DNA of 64,000 bases from Nymphaea colorata (Eukaryota; Streptophyta; Magnoliopsida; Nymphaeales; Nymphaeaceae). Position numbers and translations under genes: made by a program. The stretch is from NCBI RefSeq assembly GCF_008831285.2, contig NC_045149.1, positions 15,092,578 to 15,156,577 on the forward strand. Reading direction: 5' to 3'. Positions 12,148 to 28,219 of the stretch are shown one piece after another; the first letter of the stretch is position 1; each line of letters begins with the position of its first letter. Under the pieces are notes generated by a model. The model saw only the letters and a list, made by a program, of their open reading frames with translations, had not been told where the DNA came from and ran no database searches.

Positions 12148-15100
12148 GGGTTCATCGCCACTTTTGCGTTCATATTTACATGATCACACAAACTCTTAAA
12201 GACCATTATTACCGATGCATCAAGTTGGTCATGCATTGGTTGTGTCTACTAGTCGACCTTTTATTTCAATTGCATCTAATTAACATTTTCAACTTGATGG
12301 TTGGGGCATTCTTCATCAAATTCCTTGAACAGTTCCCAGGTCTCAAGGGACTGTTTCCTCTCTTGTTGTAGAAGGTTCATCGGATCTTTTATGCTCCTAA
12401 TGAGATATCACACATAAACTCCTAAAAGTGACTATTATACCAATGCATCAAGTTGGCCATGCATTGGTTGTGTCTATGAGTCAGCAAGCTATTTCAATTA
12501 CATCTAATTTATATTTTCAATTTCGTGGTAGGGTCACTGCTTCAGCAAGTTCTTATAGCAATTCCCAGGTCTCGCGGGAATGTTTTCCCTTCTGTTGTAC
12601 AGGGTTCATCGCATCTTTTGCGCTCATAGTTAAATGATCACACATAAATTCTTAAAACTGACCATTATACCGATGCATCATGTTGGTCATGCATTGGTTG
12701 TGTTCTAACAGTCAACCAGCATCTAATTGACATTTTCAATTTCATGGTAGGGACAGAGCTTCATCAAGTTCTTTGAGCAGTTCCCAAGTCTCACGGGACT
12801 GTTTCCTCTCTTGTTATAGAGGGTTCATCGCATCTTTTGCAATCATAATTAGATGATTACACATAAACTCCTCAAATTAACCATTATACAAATGCATCAT
12901 GTTGGCCATGCATTGGTTGTGTCCATTAGTCGCCAATTATTCAATTGCATCTAGTTGACAATTTAACTTGATGGAAGGGACGTTGCTTCATCAAGAAGCT
13001 GAACATTCCCAGGTCTCACGGAATGTTCCTCTCTTGTTGTAGAGGGTTCATCGCATCTTTTGCAATCATAAGTAAATGATCACACAAAAACTCCTCAAAC
13101 AGACCATTATACCGATGCATCAAGTTGGTCATGCATTGGTTGTGTCTATCAGTGAGCCTATTATCTCAATTGCATCTAATTGTCATTTTCAACTTAATGG
13201 TAGGGGCATAGCTTGATCAAGTCCTTGAGCAGTTCCTAGGTCCACGAGACTGCTTCCCTCTTGTTGTAGAGGGTTCGTCACATCTTTTGCACTCATAATA
13301 AGATGATCACACATAAAATAAACTACTCAAACTGACCAATATACCGATGTATTAAGTTCGTTATGCATCGGTTGGTCTATTAGTCAGTCGTTTCTCTCAA
13401 TTGCATCTAATTGACATTTTTAACATGATAAAGGGGACGTTGTTTCATCAAGAGCCTTCAGCAGTTCCCAGGTCTCACGGACTGTTTCCCCACTTGTTGT
13501 AGAGGGTTCATCGCATCTTTTGTAAGCGTAATAAGATGATCACACATAATCTTCTAAAACTGACCATTATACCGATGCATCAAATTGGCCATGCATTGGT
13601 TGTGTCTATGAGTCAATCAGTTATCTCAATTGCATCTAATTGACATTTTCAACTTGATGATAGGGACATAGCTTTATCAAGTTCCTTGAGCAGTTCCGAG
13701 GTCTCACGGAACTGTTTCCTCTTTTGTTGTAAAGGTTTCATCAGATCTTTGCACTTCTAACGAGATGATCACACATAAAACTTCTAAAACTGACCATTAC
13801 AGAGATGCATCAAGTTGGCCGTGCATTGGTTGTATCTATTAGTCGGCCACTTACTTCAATTGCATCTAATTGAGATTTTTAACTTGATGGAGGAGACGTT
13901 GCTTCATCAACATCCTTGAGCAATTCCCAGGTCTTACGAGGACTGTTTCATCTATTGTTGTAGAGGGTTCATCGCCACTTTTGCGTTCATATATAGATGA
14001 TCACACAAACTCTTAAAATTGACCATTATACTGATGCATCAAGTTGGTCACGCATTGGTTGTGTCTACTAGTCGACCTTTTATTTCAATTGCATCTAATT
14101 AACATTTTCAACTTGATGGTTGGGGCATTGCTTCATCAAGTTCCTTGAACAGTTCCCAGGTCTCACGGGACTGTTTCCTCTCCTGTTGTAGAAGGTTCAT
14201 CGGATCTTTTATGCTCCTAATGAGATATCACACATAAACTCCTAAAAGTGACTATCATACCAATGCATCAAGTTGGCCATGCATTGGTTGTGTCTATGAG
14301 TCAGCAAGCTATTTTAATTACATCTAATTTATATTTTCAATTTCGTGGTAGGGTCACTGCTTCAGCAAGTTCTTATAGCAATTCCCAAGTCTCGCGGGAA
14401 TGTTTCCCCTTCTGTTGTACAGGGTTCATCGCATCTTTTGCGCTCATAGTTAAATGGTCACACATAAATTCTTAAAACTGAACATTATACCGATGCATCA
14501 TGTTGGTCATGCATTGGTTGTGTCTAACAGTCAACCAGCATCTAATTGACATTTCAATTTCATGGTAGGGACAGAGCTTCATCAAGTTCTTTGAGCAGTT
14601 CCCATGTCTCACGGGACTGTTTCCTCTCTTGTTATAGAGGGTTCATCGCATCTTTTGCAATCATAATTAGATGATTACACATAAACTCCTCAAATTAACT
14701 ATTATACAAATGCATCATGTTGGCCATGCATTGGTTGTGTCTATGAGTGAGCCAGTTATCTCAATTGCATCTAATTGTCATTTTCAACTTAATGGTAGGG
14801 GCGTAGCTTGATCAAGTTCCTTGAGCAGTTCCTAGGTCTCACGAGACTGCTTTCCCTCTTGTTGTAGAGGGTTCGTCACATCTTTTGCACTCATAATAAG
14901 ATGATCACACATAAACTACTCAAACTAACCATTATACCGATGCATTAAGTTCGTTATGCATCGGTTGTGTCTATTAATCAGTCGTTTCTCTCAATTGCAT
15001 CTAATTGACATTTTTAACATGATAAAGGGGACGTTGTTTCATCAAGAGCCTTCAGCAGTTCCCAGGTCTCACGGGACTGTTTCCCCACTTGTTGTAGAGG

Positions 15101-15567
15101 GTTCATCGCATCTTTTGTAAGCGTAATTAGATGATCACACATAATCTTCTAAAACTGACCATTATACCGATGCATCAAATTGGCCATGCATTGGTTGTGT
15201 CTATGAGTCAGCCAGTTATCTCAATTGCATCTAATTGACATTTTCAACTTGATGATAGGGACATAGCTTTATCAAGTTCCTTGAGCAGTTCCGAGGTCTC
15301 ACGGAACTGTTTCCTCTTTTGTTGTAAAGGTTTCATCAGATCTTTGCGCTTCTAACGAGATGATCACACATAAACTTCTAAAACTGACCATTACAGAGAT
15401 GCATCAAGTTGGCCGTGCATTGGTTGTATCTATTAGTCGGCCACTTACTTCAATTGCATCTAATTGAGATTTTTAACTTGATGGAGGAGACGTTGCTTCA
15501 TCGACATCCTTGAGCAATTCCCAGGTCTTACGGGGACTGTTTCCTTTATTGTTGTAGAGGGTTCATC
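12148..15567. repeat. Higher-order satellite array, contig B copy
   Basis: Same array as 292-3725, starting in mid-monomer at the contig edge. The first 1.2 kb carries many single-base losses relative to contig A (for example around 13000-13030) and a few substitutions that match the other higher-order unit of A. This looks like low-accuracy consensus near a contig end. It includes the shortened seven-monomer unit. Small frames here are not genes. Confidence 0.9.
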
Positions 15568-15989
15568 GAGGAAGAAAGGGAAGGAGGGAGGAGGAAAGGG
15601 GAAGGAGGGAGGAGGAAGAAAGGGAAGGAGGCCGGAAGGAGGGAGGAGGAAAGGGGAAGGAGGGAGGAGGAAATGGGAAGGAGGGATCGTGGAAGGAGGG
15701 AGGAGGGATTGGGCACGATAGTGGAAGGAGGGAGGAGGGAAGGAGGCGGAGGCGGAAGAAGGGAAGGAGGGAGGAGGAGGAAAGGAGGAGGAAGAAAGGG
15801 AAGAAGGGAAGGAGGCGGAGGCAGAAGAAGGGAAGGAGGGATCGTGGAAGGAGGGAGGAGGGAAGGAGGGGAGGGGAAGAAGGGAAGGAGGGAGGAAGAA
15901 GAAGGGAAGGGGGGAGGAGGAAGAAGGGAAGGAGGAAGGAGGGAGGAGGAAGAAAGGGAAGGAGGCGGAGGCGGAAGAAGGGAAGGAGG
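15568..15989. repeat. Purine-rich GGA/GAA minisatellite, contig B copy
   Basis: Same tract as 3726-4150, three bases shorter through changed G-run lengths (for example GAAGGAGGGGAGGGG against GAAGGAGGGGGAGGGGG). No coding role. Confidence 0.9.
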
Positions 15990-16020
15990 CTTTCCCATTT
16001 CCACCGATTCTTCCTCCCAC

Positions 16021-16174
16021 GCCATCAAACGCAGAAATTTGTTTTCAGAAAAATAATTCCAAGTTAACAAACACAACATAGTTTTGGAAATGTAGAATTT
16101 TATTTCTCAAAACCAATTCCAGAAATAAATTTTGGAAACTTCTTTCCAGAAACATATTTCTGGCCATCAAACGC
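16021..16174. mobile_element. Small foldback (MITE-like) element, contig B copy
   Basis: Copy of 4182-4337. The 12-bp direct repeats GCCATCAAACGC are at 16021-16032 and 16163-16174, with imperfect inverted ends between. It is two bases shorter because of homopolymer differences. Confidence 0.45.
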
Positions 16175-17580
16175 TACCTAATGGATAGGTGTAACATTTT
16201 GTAGATTTCACTGCAAAAGGTTAGAGTGATTATGCTGTCTAGGGTTGTAGGTGTTGAATTATGAGACATTACATGGCCTACCAACCCTTTCTCTGCTTGT
16301 ACTAGTTTTTGACAATACTCTTAAAACTGCAATGTATATAAGACACTGAGTTGAATGAGTATATCTCGTTCCCTGCTTGAATAAGTGTTCAATACATGCT
16401 CCAACTAATCTCCAATTTGATTCATCCTTTTGCACCAATAATAGAACATGATGATACCTCAGATATTCCTCATCTCTTGAGTGCTCCCAAAGACATATAT
16501 GGCGCTCTCTCTTGCATAGATAATGAGGCAGGATGCATAGAATAGTTATTAAGTCTCAAACAAAATTGATTCTTCTTCATCACTTCTCATCATGAATGCC
16601 CCCCTGATGCTCCATCAACCATTTGCCTATGCTTATGAGTCAACTTATCATAAAAAATATTGCACCAATTGTTATTTTGGAATTGATGGTGGGGACGTAG
16701 CCACATAAGATCCTTGAGTAGTTCCCACATCTCATGGGGTTACTCCCCCTCTTCTTGTAGAAAATTGGTTATAGTATTTCCATATTGGTTCATTTTACCT
16801 ATGGCAAAGTATATTTTCAAAAACTCTTTATGCATCTCCATATAGTAATTCAAACATTACCCAAGGATTTCTTACTCATGTTTTGCCTTTATCTTTCATT
16901 GAAAAGGAAATATCTAAAATACAGAACAAGATCTTAAATTTGAATGCTCATGGTAGAGGGATATTATCATATTTATAAAGGCAACTACTGTTACAGCTGG
17001 GTAGTATATCTGAAAACTAGAAAAGCCATTTATGAATAGCTGTTGTAATCTGCCTAGACAACGGAAGCTATGGATTTAAAAATTAATTGTCATATGAATG
17101 GCAATAAGAAGCAGTAAAGAACTGTACAACAATCAACAGTATTTTCAAGCATGGAATAGAGATAAGCACTAGATCAGAAACAAACAAGCCAAAACTACAC
17201 AAAACATCTGCAAATAAATGAGGGCAGTCTAAGTTGATCATCAATCAGATGAATGAAAGCAAGGTTCTCCAAACAAAACACAGAATAGACACATGATAAA
17301 CGTGAAGGACCTTCAGCAACATATTATAGAATATTAACTTCATTTTGGGAAAAAAAGAACCTCACATACCACGTGTACCTTTTCAAACCTCTCAAGAATG
17401 ATGGGTTTGTTTCCCTTTTCCAGTGCCCTAAGGCCCCATGACTACAAACAACTGCTTACCAACAAGTGGCTCTATCACCTATAACGTACAAATGCTCCAT
17501 TTAGTTTGACTAGATTGTTTGCCAAAAACCAATTGTGTTATGATACATATGGAGAGAAAATTCCTGACCTCCCCACCACG
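16175..17580. other. Non-coding stretch with stray satellite monomer, contig B copy
   Basis: Same content as 4338-5746. The isolated diverged monomer is at about 16666-16762. No gene is supported. Confidence 0.6.
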
Positions 17581-17686
17581 TTATGATCTTGGTACTCTTG
17601 ATGTAGATGATTCCTTCTTCACAGCAAGACCAGCATCTTCAAGATCCGCCCACAACTTTTTGCAAGCTTCAAACAGACCAAGTCCA
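17581..17686 (-). other. Orphan terminal-exon-like segment, contig B copy
   Basis: Same as 5747-5852: acceptor TTTCAG, 34 open codons ending SRVPRS, then TAA. It sits downstream of the IDH5 fragment on the same strand, but the fragment's own frame stops at 18204, so a spliced link is not evident. Family unknown to me. Confidence 0.35.
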
Positions 17687-18203
17687 CTGAAATAACAAAA
17701 TAGGAGACTCCTATGCTTAGGGCAGACGGTGAGAAAGTGACGCAACCAAGAATGATCAATGAACTTGCAATTTCGCTCAATCAGCCCGGGAAATGAAATT
17801 TCTCCTATGCTTAGGGCAAACAGCGAGCAAGTGAAGCAAGTAGCGACAACAATGTTGATAGATCGAGAGTAAACTAGAGTTCAAGATCAAGGGACACAGA
17901 TCAAGAGAAAAACAGTCAGAATGGCCAATCGAGGGAGAGAGGGAGCGGGAGAGTGAGAGAGGTGCACACGCCAATCAGTAGATAAAAAATAAAGAAAGGG
18001 ACAGATCGAGATCGAGAGACCAAAGAGGAGATTGAACATTAATGGAGATTGAGAGAACGTACTGGAAAAGCAGGGAGAGATAGAGATCTGGAAAACTCCT
18101 GCGAAGTAGGGAGCGAGAGATAACAAAATGGGGAGAGATTGGATGAAAATAGGAAATTAGGTTTCTTATAGAAAAAATTGCTCACCTTAACATGCGCTTG
18201 TGC
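17687..18203. other. Non-coding, GA-rich, contig B copy
   Basis: Same content as 5853-6369, with the imperfect 33-bp duplication near 17711 and 17803. No gene seen. Confidence 0.5.
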
Positions 18204-20288
18204 TTATGCGGATATTAGGAATGATTCCCCAAACCATGAACCTGGAAACGTCGTGGTGCGATGAGATGTTGCCACCAGTGGTGATGAGGTTGAGGAAGTT
18301 GGCCCAACGGAGGACGAGATGCGTGAACTGTAGCAAGATCTGACATTGGCATAGAGACCAAGTTCTTTCCGCAGGGCAAGATTCAATGATCTATGGCCCT
18401 TTGCAATCCGTGTAGGCATTGGCCCTTTTAAGCCAACACCATTCCTCCTCACAGATTCTAAACTTTCCCAAGTAAAAAAACTTTGTGTCCTAGGGTCAAC
18501 TTGGTCACCCACAAAATGTTCTTCCCATTCAATGGGCACTTCAGCAGCATTAAACACCTAAAATAGTGAAAACTAATCCCAGGTCAATCAAGTAATCCAT
18601 GCACATAGCTACAATCTTTATGGTGAAAACTCAGAAATCCACCGCAAATCATTGGAAAGATAACTCATGCGATAAGGAATCGGACTGATGTGATGGCACG
18701 TCAAATATGAAATATCTCAGTCTAGATACTAGAATCCTTTCATCTGAAAACAAATTTCACAGCACCTACCAAATACCTGGAAAAAATACAACTCCAGCAA
18801 TGAAAGTAAATAATTTCATCTAAAAATGCTTTTCATCATTTATTCCAAAAATTATTCTCAGAGTTGCCTAAAAAGGTCAGGCACTCCCACAAAAAAATTT
18901 CCTGGTATACACATGAACAAGTGCTAGTCGATATTTTGCACGGGTTCTTCCTGATAAAACTTTAGGAAATCATAGGCAATCTACGAGTTTTCTAGTAAAA
19001 CACCATGTGCAACTAATCATCATCGCACTAACAGGAAAAAACAGAACAAGAACTGTTGCAAGGCACCGAACTAACAACATAAGAGGTAGACCAAACTCCT
19101 CATCACAATTTACATGCACTCTCTAACACCTAAGTAACTAGACAATAACTTGAGAAGCCCTCCAGATGCTCTGGATACGTGATAGAGAAAACAGCAAAAG
19201 CAATCAGCCATGATGTTTCACCAATCTGCCGAAGCATTTCCTCAACTAGGATCGTGGGCCTTCAGTGTATTGTCTGCAATAACACCCTCGTTCCAAAATG
19301 ATGCGATACTTCGTTAACAGACAGAGGTGACAACTAACTGTGGTATCTAACTAATGTGCAAAAAATATCAAAAGGAACATAACTGGATACAGGTAGATAA
19401 CTTATAAAGTTGTGATGCAAGATCATCAGCATACTAATTGTGGACAATATAATGAAAGAGCGCCAAAAAAATTAAAAGAAAATCTCATCGTTTGCAGTTT
19501 AATAGGTACCGAGGCAGACAAATAACTCTACCACTTGGATAATGTTCAACAGATTCCGAGATTGGGATCACACACTGTATGGTACGAAATCATAACTTAT
19601 GACATAAAATTTGAAGCCGACATGGCATGAGAAATTAATTGATCGAATTTCGTTAGAATCAGCTCCATCCGATTATGTAAATCAATTCTCCGCGACAATC
19701 GATCAGGCCAATTATGACCGCCTAAACGCACCATACGCGATTCCTTGATCTTAACCAAAAAGCGGTAGGAAGTGTCAAAATTTATCACCGCAAAAATTCT
19801 TCAAGAATGACGACGGTGGTTGTTCAAACTGACAAGTAGTGAGGAATCCCCATCAGTGCTCCCAAAGTAGCTAGAATACTTTAGGATACTCTTGTTAGGA
19901 ACCCAACAGGGAAAGAGTAAAGAGTTCTTCTTCAAATTTTCGAGGATTCTAAAAAGCCAAAGAAACGAAGACTCTGAAGCTAACAATTCTGTACATAGAC
20001 GACTAACAGGAATTCAATTGCGATTTTTCGTTGCGAAAACATCGCCGACGGAATATAACAGCGACGATGAGACCTACAGTAAACCAAGAAAGCAAACAGA
20101 GGGGGCTTTTCTTGGGCACGGACCTGTTTGACGGATTCGGCAATCTCGGGCCCGATGCCATCGCCGGGAAACAGGGTCGCGCGGATGGGAGCGGTAGCAG
20201 AAGCGGCGGCGGTGGAGGAGAGGGTGCGGGCTAGGAAAAGCGTCGTCGATTGGCGCCGGAGAGCGCGTCCAAATATGCTAGCAGCCAT
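18204..20288 (-). pseudogene. 5' fragment of IDH5 fused to foreign sequence, contig B copy
   Basis: The partial gene that lies about 2.1 kb beyond the 3' end of intact IDH5, on the same strand. Exon 1 copy is 20124-20288 and exon 2 copy is 18204-18557. Similarity to the true gene runs from about 18328 to 20406, covering 118 bases of 5' flank, exon 1, intron 1 and 77 codons of exon 2. Splice sites are kept (CAG|GTCCGT donor, TTTTAG acceptor), so exon 1 could join exon 2 to give 172 residues: presequence, N-terminal Rossmann part and a 40-residue foreign tail. Differences from the parent include ACC-to-GCC type changes in the presequence and Pro-to-Ser in NVRPCYS. I infer a truncated duplicate, not a functional enzyme. 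Confidence 0.85.
18278..18323. repeat. 46-bp direct repeat, left flank of the IDH5 fragment (contig B)
   Basis: Matches 20439-20484 at 43 of 46 positions in the same orientation. Together they bracket the duplicated IDH5 segment, 4 and 32 bases from its edges. Confidence 0.75.
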
Positions 20289-21167
20289 TGAGAGGAAAAC
20301 CGATCCTCAATGGCAAAAAAGATCCTCTCTCCCTCTCTCTGGCCGATCGTGGTTCTCCCCACTTCTCTTCTCCTTCTCTCGCCTCCGACGAACCCTGGAA
20401 GAAATCAGAAAGGTGACTTCGTCTCTCGCTTTCTTCCGGTGGTGATGAGGTTGAGGAAGTTGACCCAGCAGAGGACGAGATGCGCAAAGACGTGGCGGTT
20501 TTGGAGGATGACAACAATCTCTCCCAATCCCTTTGCAAAACACTCTCGAAGCCCTCACTCTCTCCCGTCTCCTCCAAAAATTTCGTGCGTATTTCCCTTC
20601 GAGTCATAGCGATCATTGTTTCTGTGGGACAAAATTTTTGCCAAACCATGATGAGAGCAGAGAACAGAAAGAGCAAATGATGATGAGAGCAGAAAGAGCA
20701 AATGAAGCACAGAAAAACAGAAAGAGCGAATGGAAGAGGGAGGAAACTTACAGTCTTACTCCACCACCAGAGGCAAGTAGCGAATTCTGAAGGATGAACT
20801 GCGACAACCCACGCACCCAATCTGCATCTTCCTCCATCGTCCGCCCCATCGACGATTCGGCCTCGCTCCCGTCAAGAGAGAGCGAGAGAGGCTTTCCAAA
20901 CTCGGCAGGAAAAGGAAAGCCTTCTTAAAACGGTAACGGTTGAGAAGTTTGTTTCTTGAACTTTTTTTTATAACTTTTGTACATAACTTCAAATTCCGAA
21001 GACGCAAATACAAAATATTAAATCATCGCGGCTAAATCGTCACCCAAAGCGAGAAAATAAATCCGATCCAGTGCTTTATTTTTTATTCATTAATTAATGA
21101 GTTACCGATAATTATTGTGGAACAAGTTTATGAATCGGTATTTGACCGGTGTTTGGGTAGGTGTCTC
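20289..21167. other. Upstream flank of the IDH5 fragment, contig B copy
   Basis: Same as 8453-9328. The copied IDH5 5' flank ends at about 20406, followed by 32 bases of filler, the direct repeat and unassigned sequence. A 180-codon minus-strand frame here is an antisense composition effect. No gene is supported. Confidence 0.5.
20439..20484. repeat. 46-bp direct repeat, right flank of the IDH5 fragment (contig B)
   Basis: Partner of 18278-18323. On the plus strand it reads as an acidic peptide that remains open for about 40 codons beyond the repeat; its source gene is unknown. Confidence 0.75.
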
Positions 21168-21560
21168 GGTTTCAAGAATTGGGTTGGAGAGACATCTCGG
21201 TTTCAAGAACCGGGTCGGGAGACAACTCGGTTTCAAGAACTGGGTTGGGGAAGCATCTTGGTTTCAAGAACCGGGTTGGAGGTGTATTGGTTTCAAAAAC
21301 CCGTGGAGAGACAACTCGGTTTCTAGAACGGGTTGGGAAGGCATCTCCATTCAAGAACCGGGTTGGAGAAACGTATCGGTTTCAAGAACCGGGTCAGGGA
21401 GGCATCTCGGTTTCAAGAACCAGGTTGGGAGACAACTCAGTTTCAAGAACCGGGTCGGGGAGCGTATCGGTTTCAAGAACCGGGTCGAGGAGACATCTCG
21501 GTTTAAGAACTGGGTTGGAAAGGCGTCTCGGTTTCAAAAACCGAATTGGAAAGGCCTCCT
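21168..21560. repeat. 30-bp minisatellite, about 13 units, contig B copy
   Basis: Same 13-unit array as 9329-9720, with single-base length differences that move the long open frame from one reading frame to another. That is further evidence that the frames are not coding. Confidence 0.9.
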
Positions 21561-22416
21561 TTGAAAGTTTCACCTAAAACTATGGCGTGCCAATGCGTCG
21601 AAGTGAAGAGGCCAGAAACTGATTTTGTTTTCGACTTTCACCACATGTTTCTTACCATTTGCAAAGGGAAGTACTGCACGATGTTTAAAACGTGCAATTA
21701 CACCAACCCACTTAATTACCGTTCCTTCATATCCGGAGTCAAATTTACACGTGAGAATCAAGAAGTGTCATCGACATTTCCGGAAGAACTTTTTTCCTGT
21801 AAGGCTTGGGCGAAAGAATTCAATAGGTAATCGAACCCGAACTCTGTAAGCAAAAAAATGAGCACTTTTAAGTTAAGTTTGTAAAATAGAACACGTTTCT
21901 TTTACTTCCTAGGACATATTATTCATCTTTAACCCAATGAGCCTGTTTTACAAGTTGAAGCAACTTCCCTGCAAACCAAATATGGACAAGATCTTATGGC
22001 CACGGCATCCATTAGAAGACGAAAATTTGTTAGCGATTGTGCCATGCAACCAATAATTTTTATTCTCTGTAGGCAGTGGAAAACTATCTAGACAGGTAGA
22101 AGGAAGGTGAACAAAATAATATCTGACCCAATAATTCAGTAATAATATCACAATAGAGATCACCAGCCCAATGGTTTGTTGGATAAGATTGATCTCCAAG
22201 CATCAAAATAAATTTAAAAAGAAGAAAAAAAAAGTGAGGGTAGCAAAATGGGTCATTTACAGCATAAAAGAAATTACTGGGCATGCAATCTTATTAACCC
22301 TCAAGGACATCGTTCCCGCAAGCCCATATCCACTAGAAGTCTAGAATGAGAGAAGTTGGCTGGGCCAAATTATTCAAAAAAAAAAACCAGCCATTCTGAC
22401 CATTTTTTGTGAGCTC
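21561..22416. other. Non-coding stretch downstream of IDH5
   Basis: Same as 9721-10568 and adjoining the IDH5 stop at 22417. It presumably includes the 3' UTR. Nothing else seen. Confidence 0.5.
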
Positions 22417-26022
<3,606 letters not shown>

Positions 26023-28219
26023 TGAGAGGAAAACCGATCCTCAATGGCAAAAACGATTTCTCTCCCTTTCTCTGGCCGATCGTGGTTCGCCCCACTTCTC
26101 TTCTCCCTCCCTTGCCTCCGACGAACCCTGGAAGAAATTAGAAACCTTTCTTCCTCCGTCGCCTTCTTCCGCGAACTTTTTTTATTCGAGATGTGGTCAA
26201 TCTTTTTGCCCAAATTCAAAAAATAGCCTCACATTTTCTCTATATTTTTAATATGGGGCATATTTTTTTTATGCCAACTGCCAAACAACCATCTTAAAGA
26301 ATTCCACCATTCAAAATAATGATCTATCGTTCTTTATCTTTACAAAATATGCATTTTAATGTATAATGTTCATGATCAGGTTATCCCGAGCAGGTTATTT
26401 GTTGACGTTAACATGGCTCGAAGGAGACGCATTTTGCAAGGTCCCTCCCTCTTATTTCACCATAAATAATGATATAAGATTAGGCTCCTCATTGTCCCTT
26501 ACAAGAAATCGAATACATAGTTTCGCGGTCGGTAATAGAACCATAATAATTTGCCCTTATGGAAGTTACGCGCACCGGGTCAATGAGACCTCAACATTTA
26601 ACTCCTCAAATTGTCTAAACTCTGATTGCATGTGAATATGGACTCATGCATTTCAATCTTAATTCAGACATTATTAACGGAGTGACACAGTTAATTGCAT
26701 GTGCATGACGGATTTTTATGGACGAGAGAGAAATACCACTGCTTCAGTCATTTCTTGCATCAAATGAGATTTGACTCCGCTATTTTTCTGCAAGTGGAGA
26801 TTAATATTTAGGATGACACAAAAGAAGACTCATTGCATTATATCATTTCACTAATCTAAACTGCAAAATATAAAGCACTCAGTATTAAAATAAAGTAAAA
26901 TAATAAAGTCAATACATAATGGTTGTGGCCATGAATCCATCACAACTATTAAGATTGCGTTTAAGAAGTTTGCGAAGGGTAATAGTGGTTTAGGTTTCTT
27001 GGACACCCGTTTGAGATTGGATCGTGACAGTGATGGTGACTCAAACATGAAGCTGAGGAAATTTCAGGATCATATCTAAAGGGCGTTTCTATCTTGCCGA
27101 ATCTTGGATGGTTAAAGTTTAAAAATCCATTGCTAAAAATACTCATTATATTAGCATTAACGACAATTTTGGCAAAGTAACAGTTTAAGGTGATTTCAAT
27201 GGTGATTTATGGTCCTTTATAGCCATGGATTTTTTATATTTTAGCCATATATTACTCTCTAGCATTTGACAACATTTATTTTTTTGATGTACAAATACTG
27301 CATTATATGTATCTGAGATCTGCAGCATCTTTTTGTGTGTACGTAACTCTTGCATATGAACTCTTAATAGTTCTTCAAAGCTGCCAATTGCAGTTGTAAC
27401 CTAATTCTTAGTTGAAAAAGAATAAATAAATGGGGCCTATAATCTATAGTAGGTAGTAGTTTTTTTTTTTTTTGGGTAATGATGCAGAATCTATGTGTAG
27501 TTCTTTACAGAATTGGATAAGGTATCTATCAACCCATCGAAGCGGGAAGGTAAAAAATTAGTATCGCTTAGTGGCGTGTGATCGACTTAATAGATGAGCC
27601 AGATCCAGTTGAAGCAGTTCTACACAGTAAAAGAAACTTTTTAGGATCTTTGTTTTTCTCGACAACAACCTACCCAAAACAAAGACTCCAGCACTTAAAT
27701 GGGTCTGCTTACTACAAGGTAAACTTCAGGCCATACCTTGAAAAGCCAATCTATCGAGATTCGAGAAAGCTTAAACTGCAGAGACTCCGGTTGCAACTTT
27801 TGCATGTGTAAGTTCATTAGTTCAAATGGAATTGATGATGGCTCAAGTAAATGACCCGCGCAGAAAGCCATACCTTTAATACGAAAAGTGGGATTTTGCA
27901 TTATCCTGAAATTCATAGGCGTGGATTCGAAAATTTCCGTTCAATTTTCGACAGCCAGCCCTCAAAAAGAACTTGGTCTCCGCGTTTGATTTTTAAAATT
28001 TCATCGTTTTTCTTTTTCTCTTCGCAGCAAAACGAAGAAGTTGCTCTTTCCTGCCCCTCAGGGTCCTCCGCGGTCTCCTTCGGTCTTGTTCGTTGCCTTA
28101 AAATTAAGATTTTTATGATCTGACTTGCTCCACATGTCAGCAATGCGATGCTGAGCTGGATAGTTCAGGAATCAAATTTCTAGGCTTCTAGCTCAAGAAA
28201 ACTTCCTCTACTTCTTCAG
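26023..28219. other. Intergenic region between divergent IDH5 and WRAP73
   Basis: Holds the IDH5 5' UTR and promoter side (26023 to about 26220, T/C-rich, then AT-rich) and the WRAP73 5' side (about 28000-28219). Frames at 26366-26635 and 27578-27811 have no recognisable domain and no splice support. No RNA gene or element identified. Confidence 0.5.

Noticed and set aside
20278-20820. 180-codon minus-strand frame upstream of the IDH5 fragment
   Set aside because: It is split into different frames in contig A (8471-8839, 8776-8982) by single-base differences and has no domain.
27578-27811. 77-codon frame between IDH5 and WRAP73
   Set aside because: No domain, no splice signals and no recognisable relatives. 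Length is within chance for AT-rich DNA.
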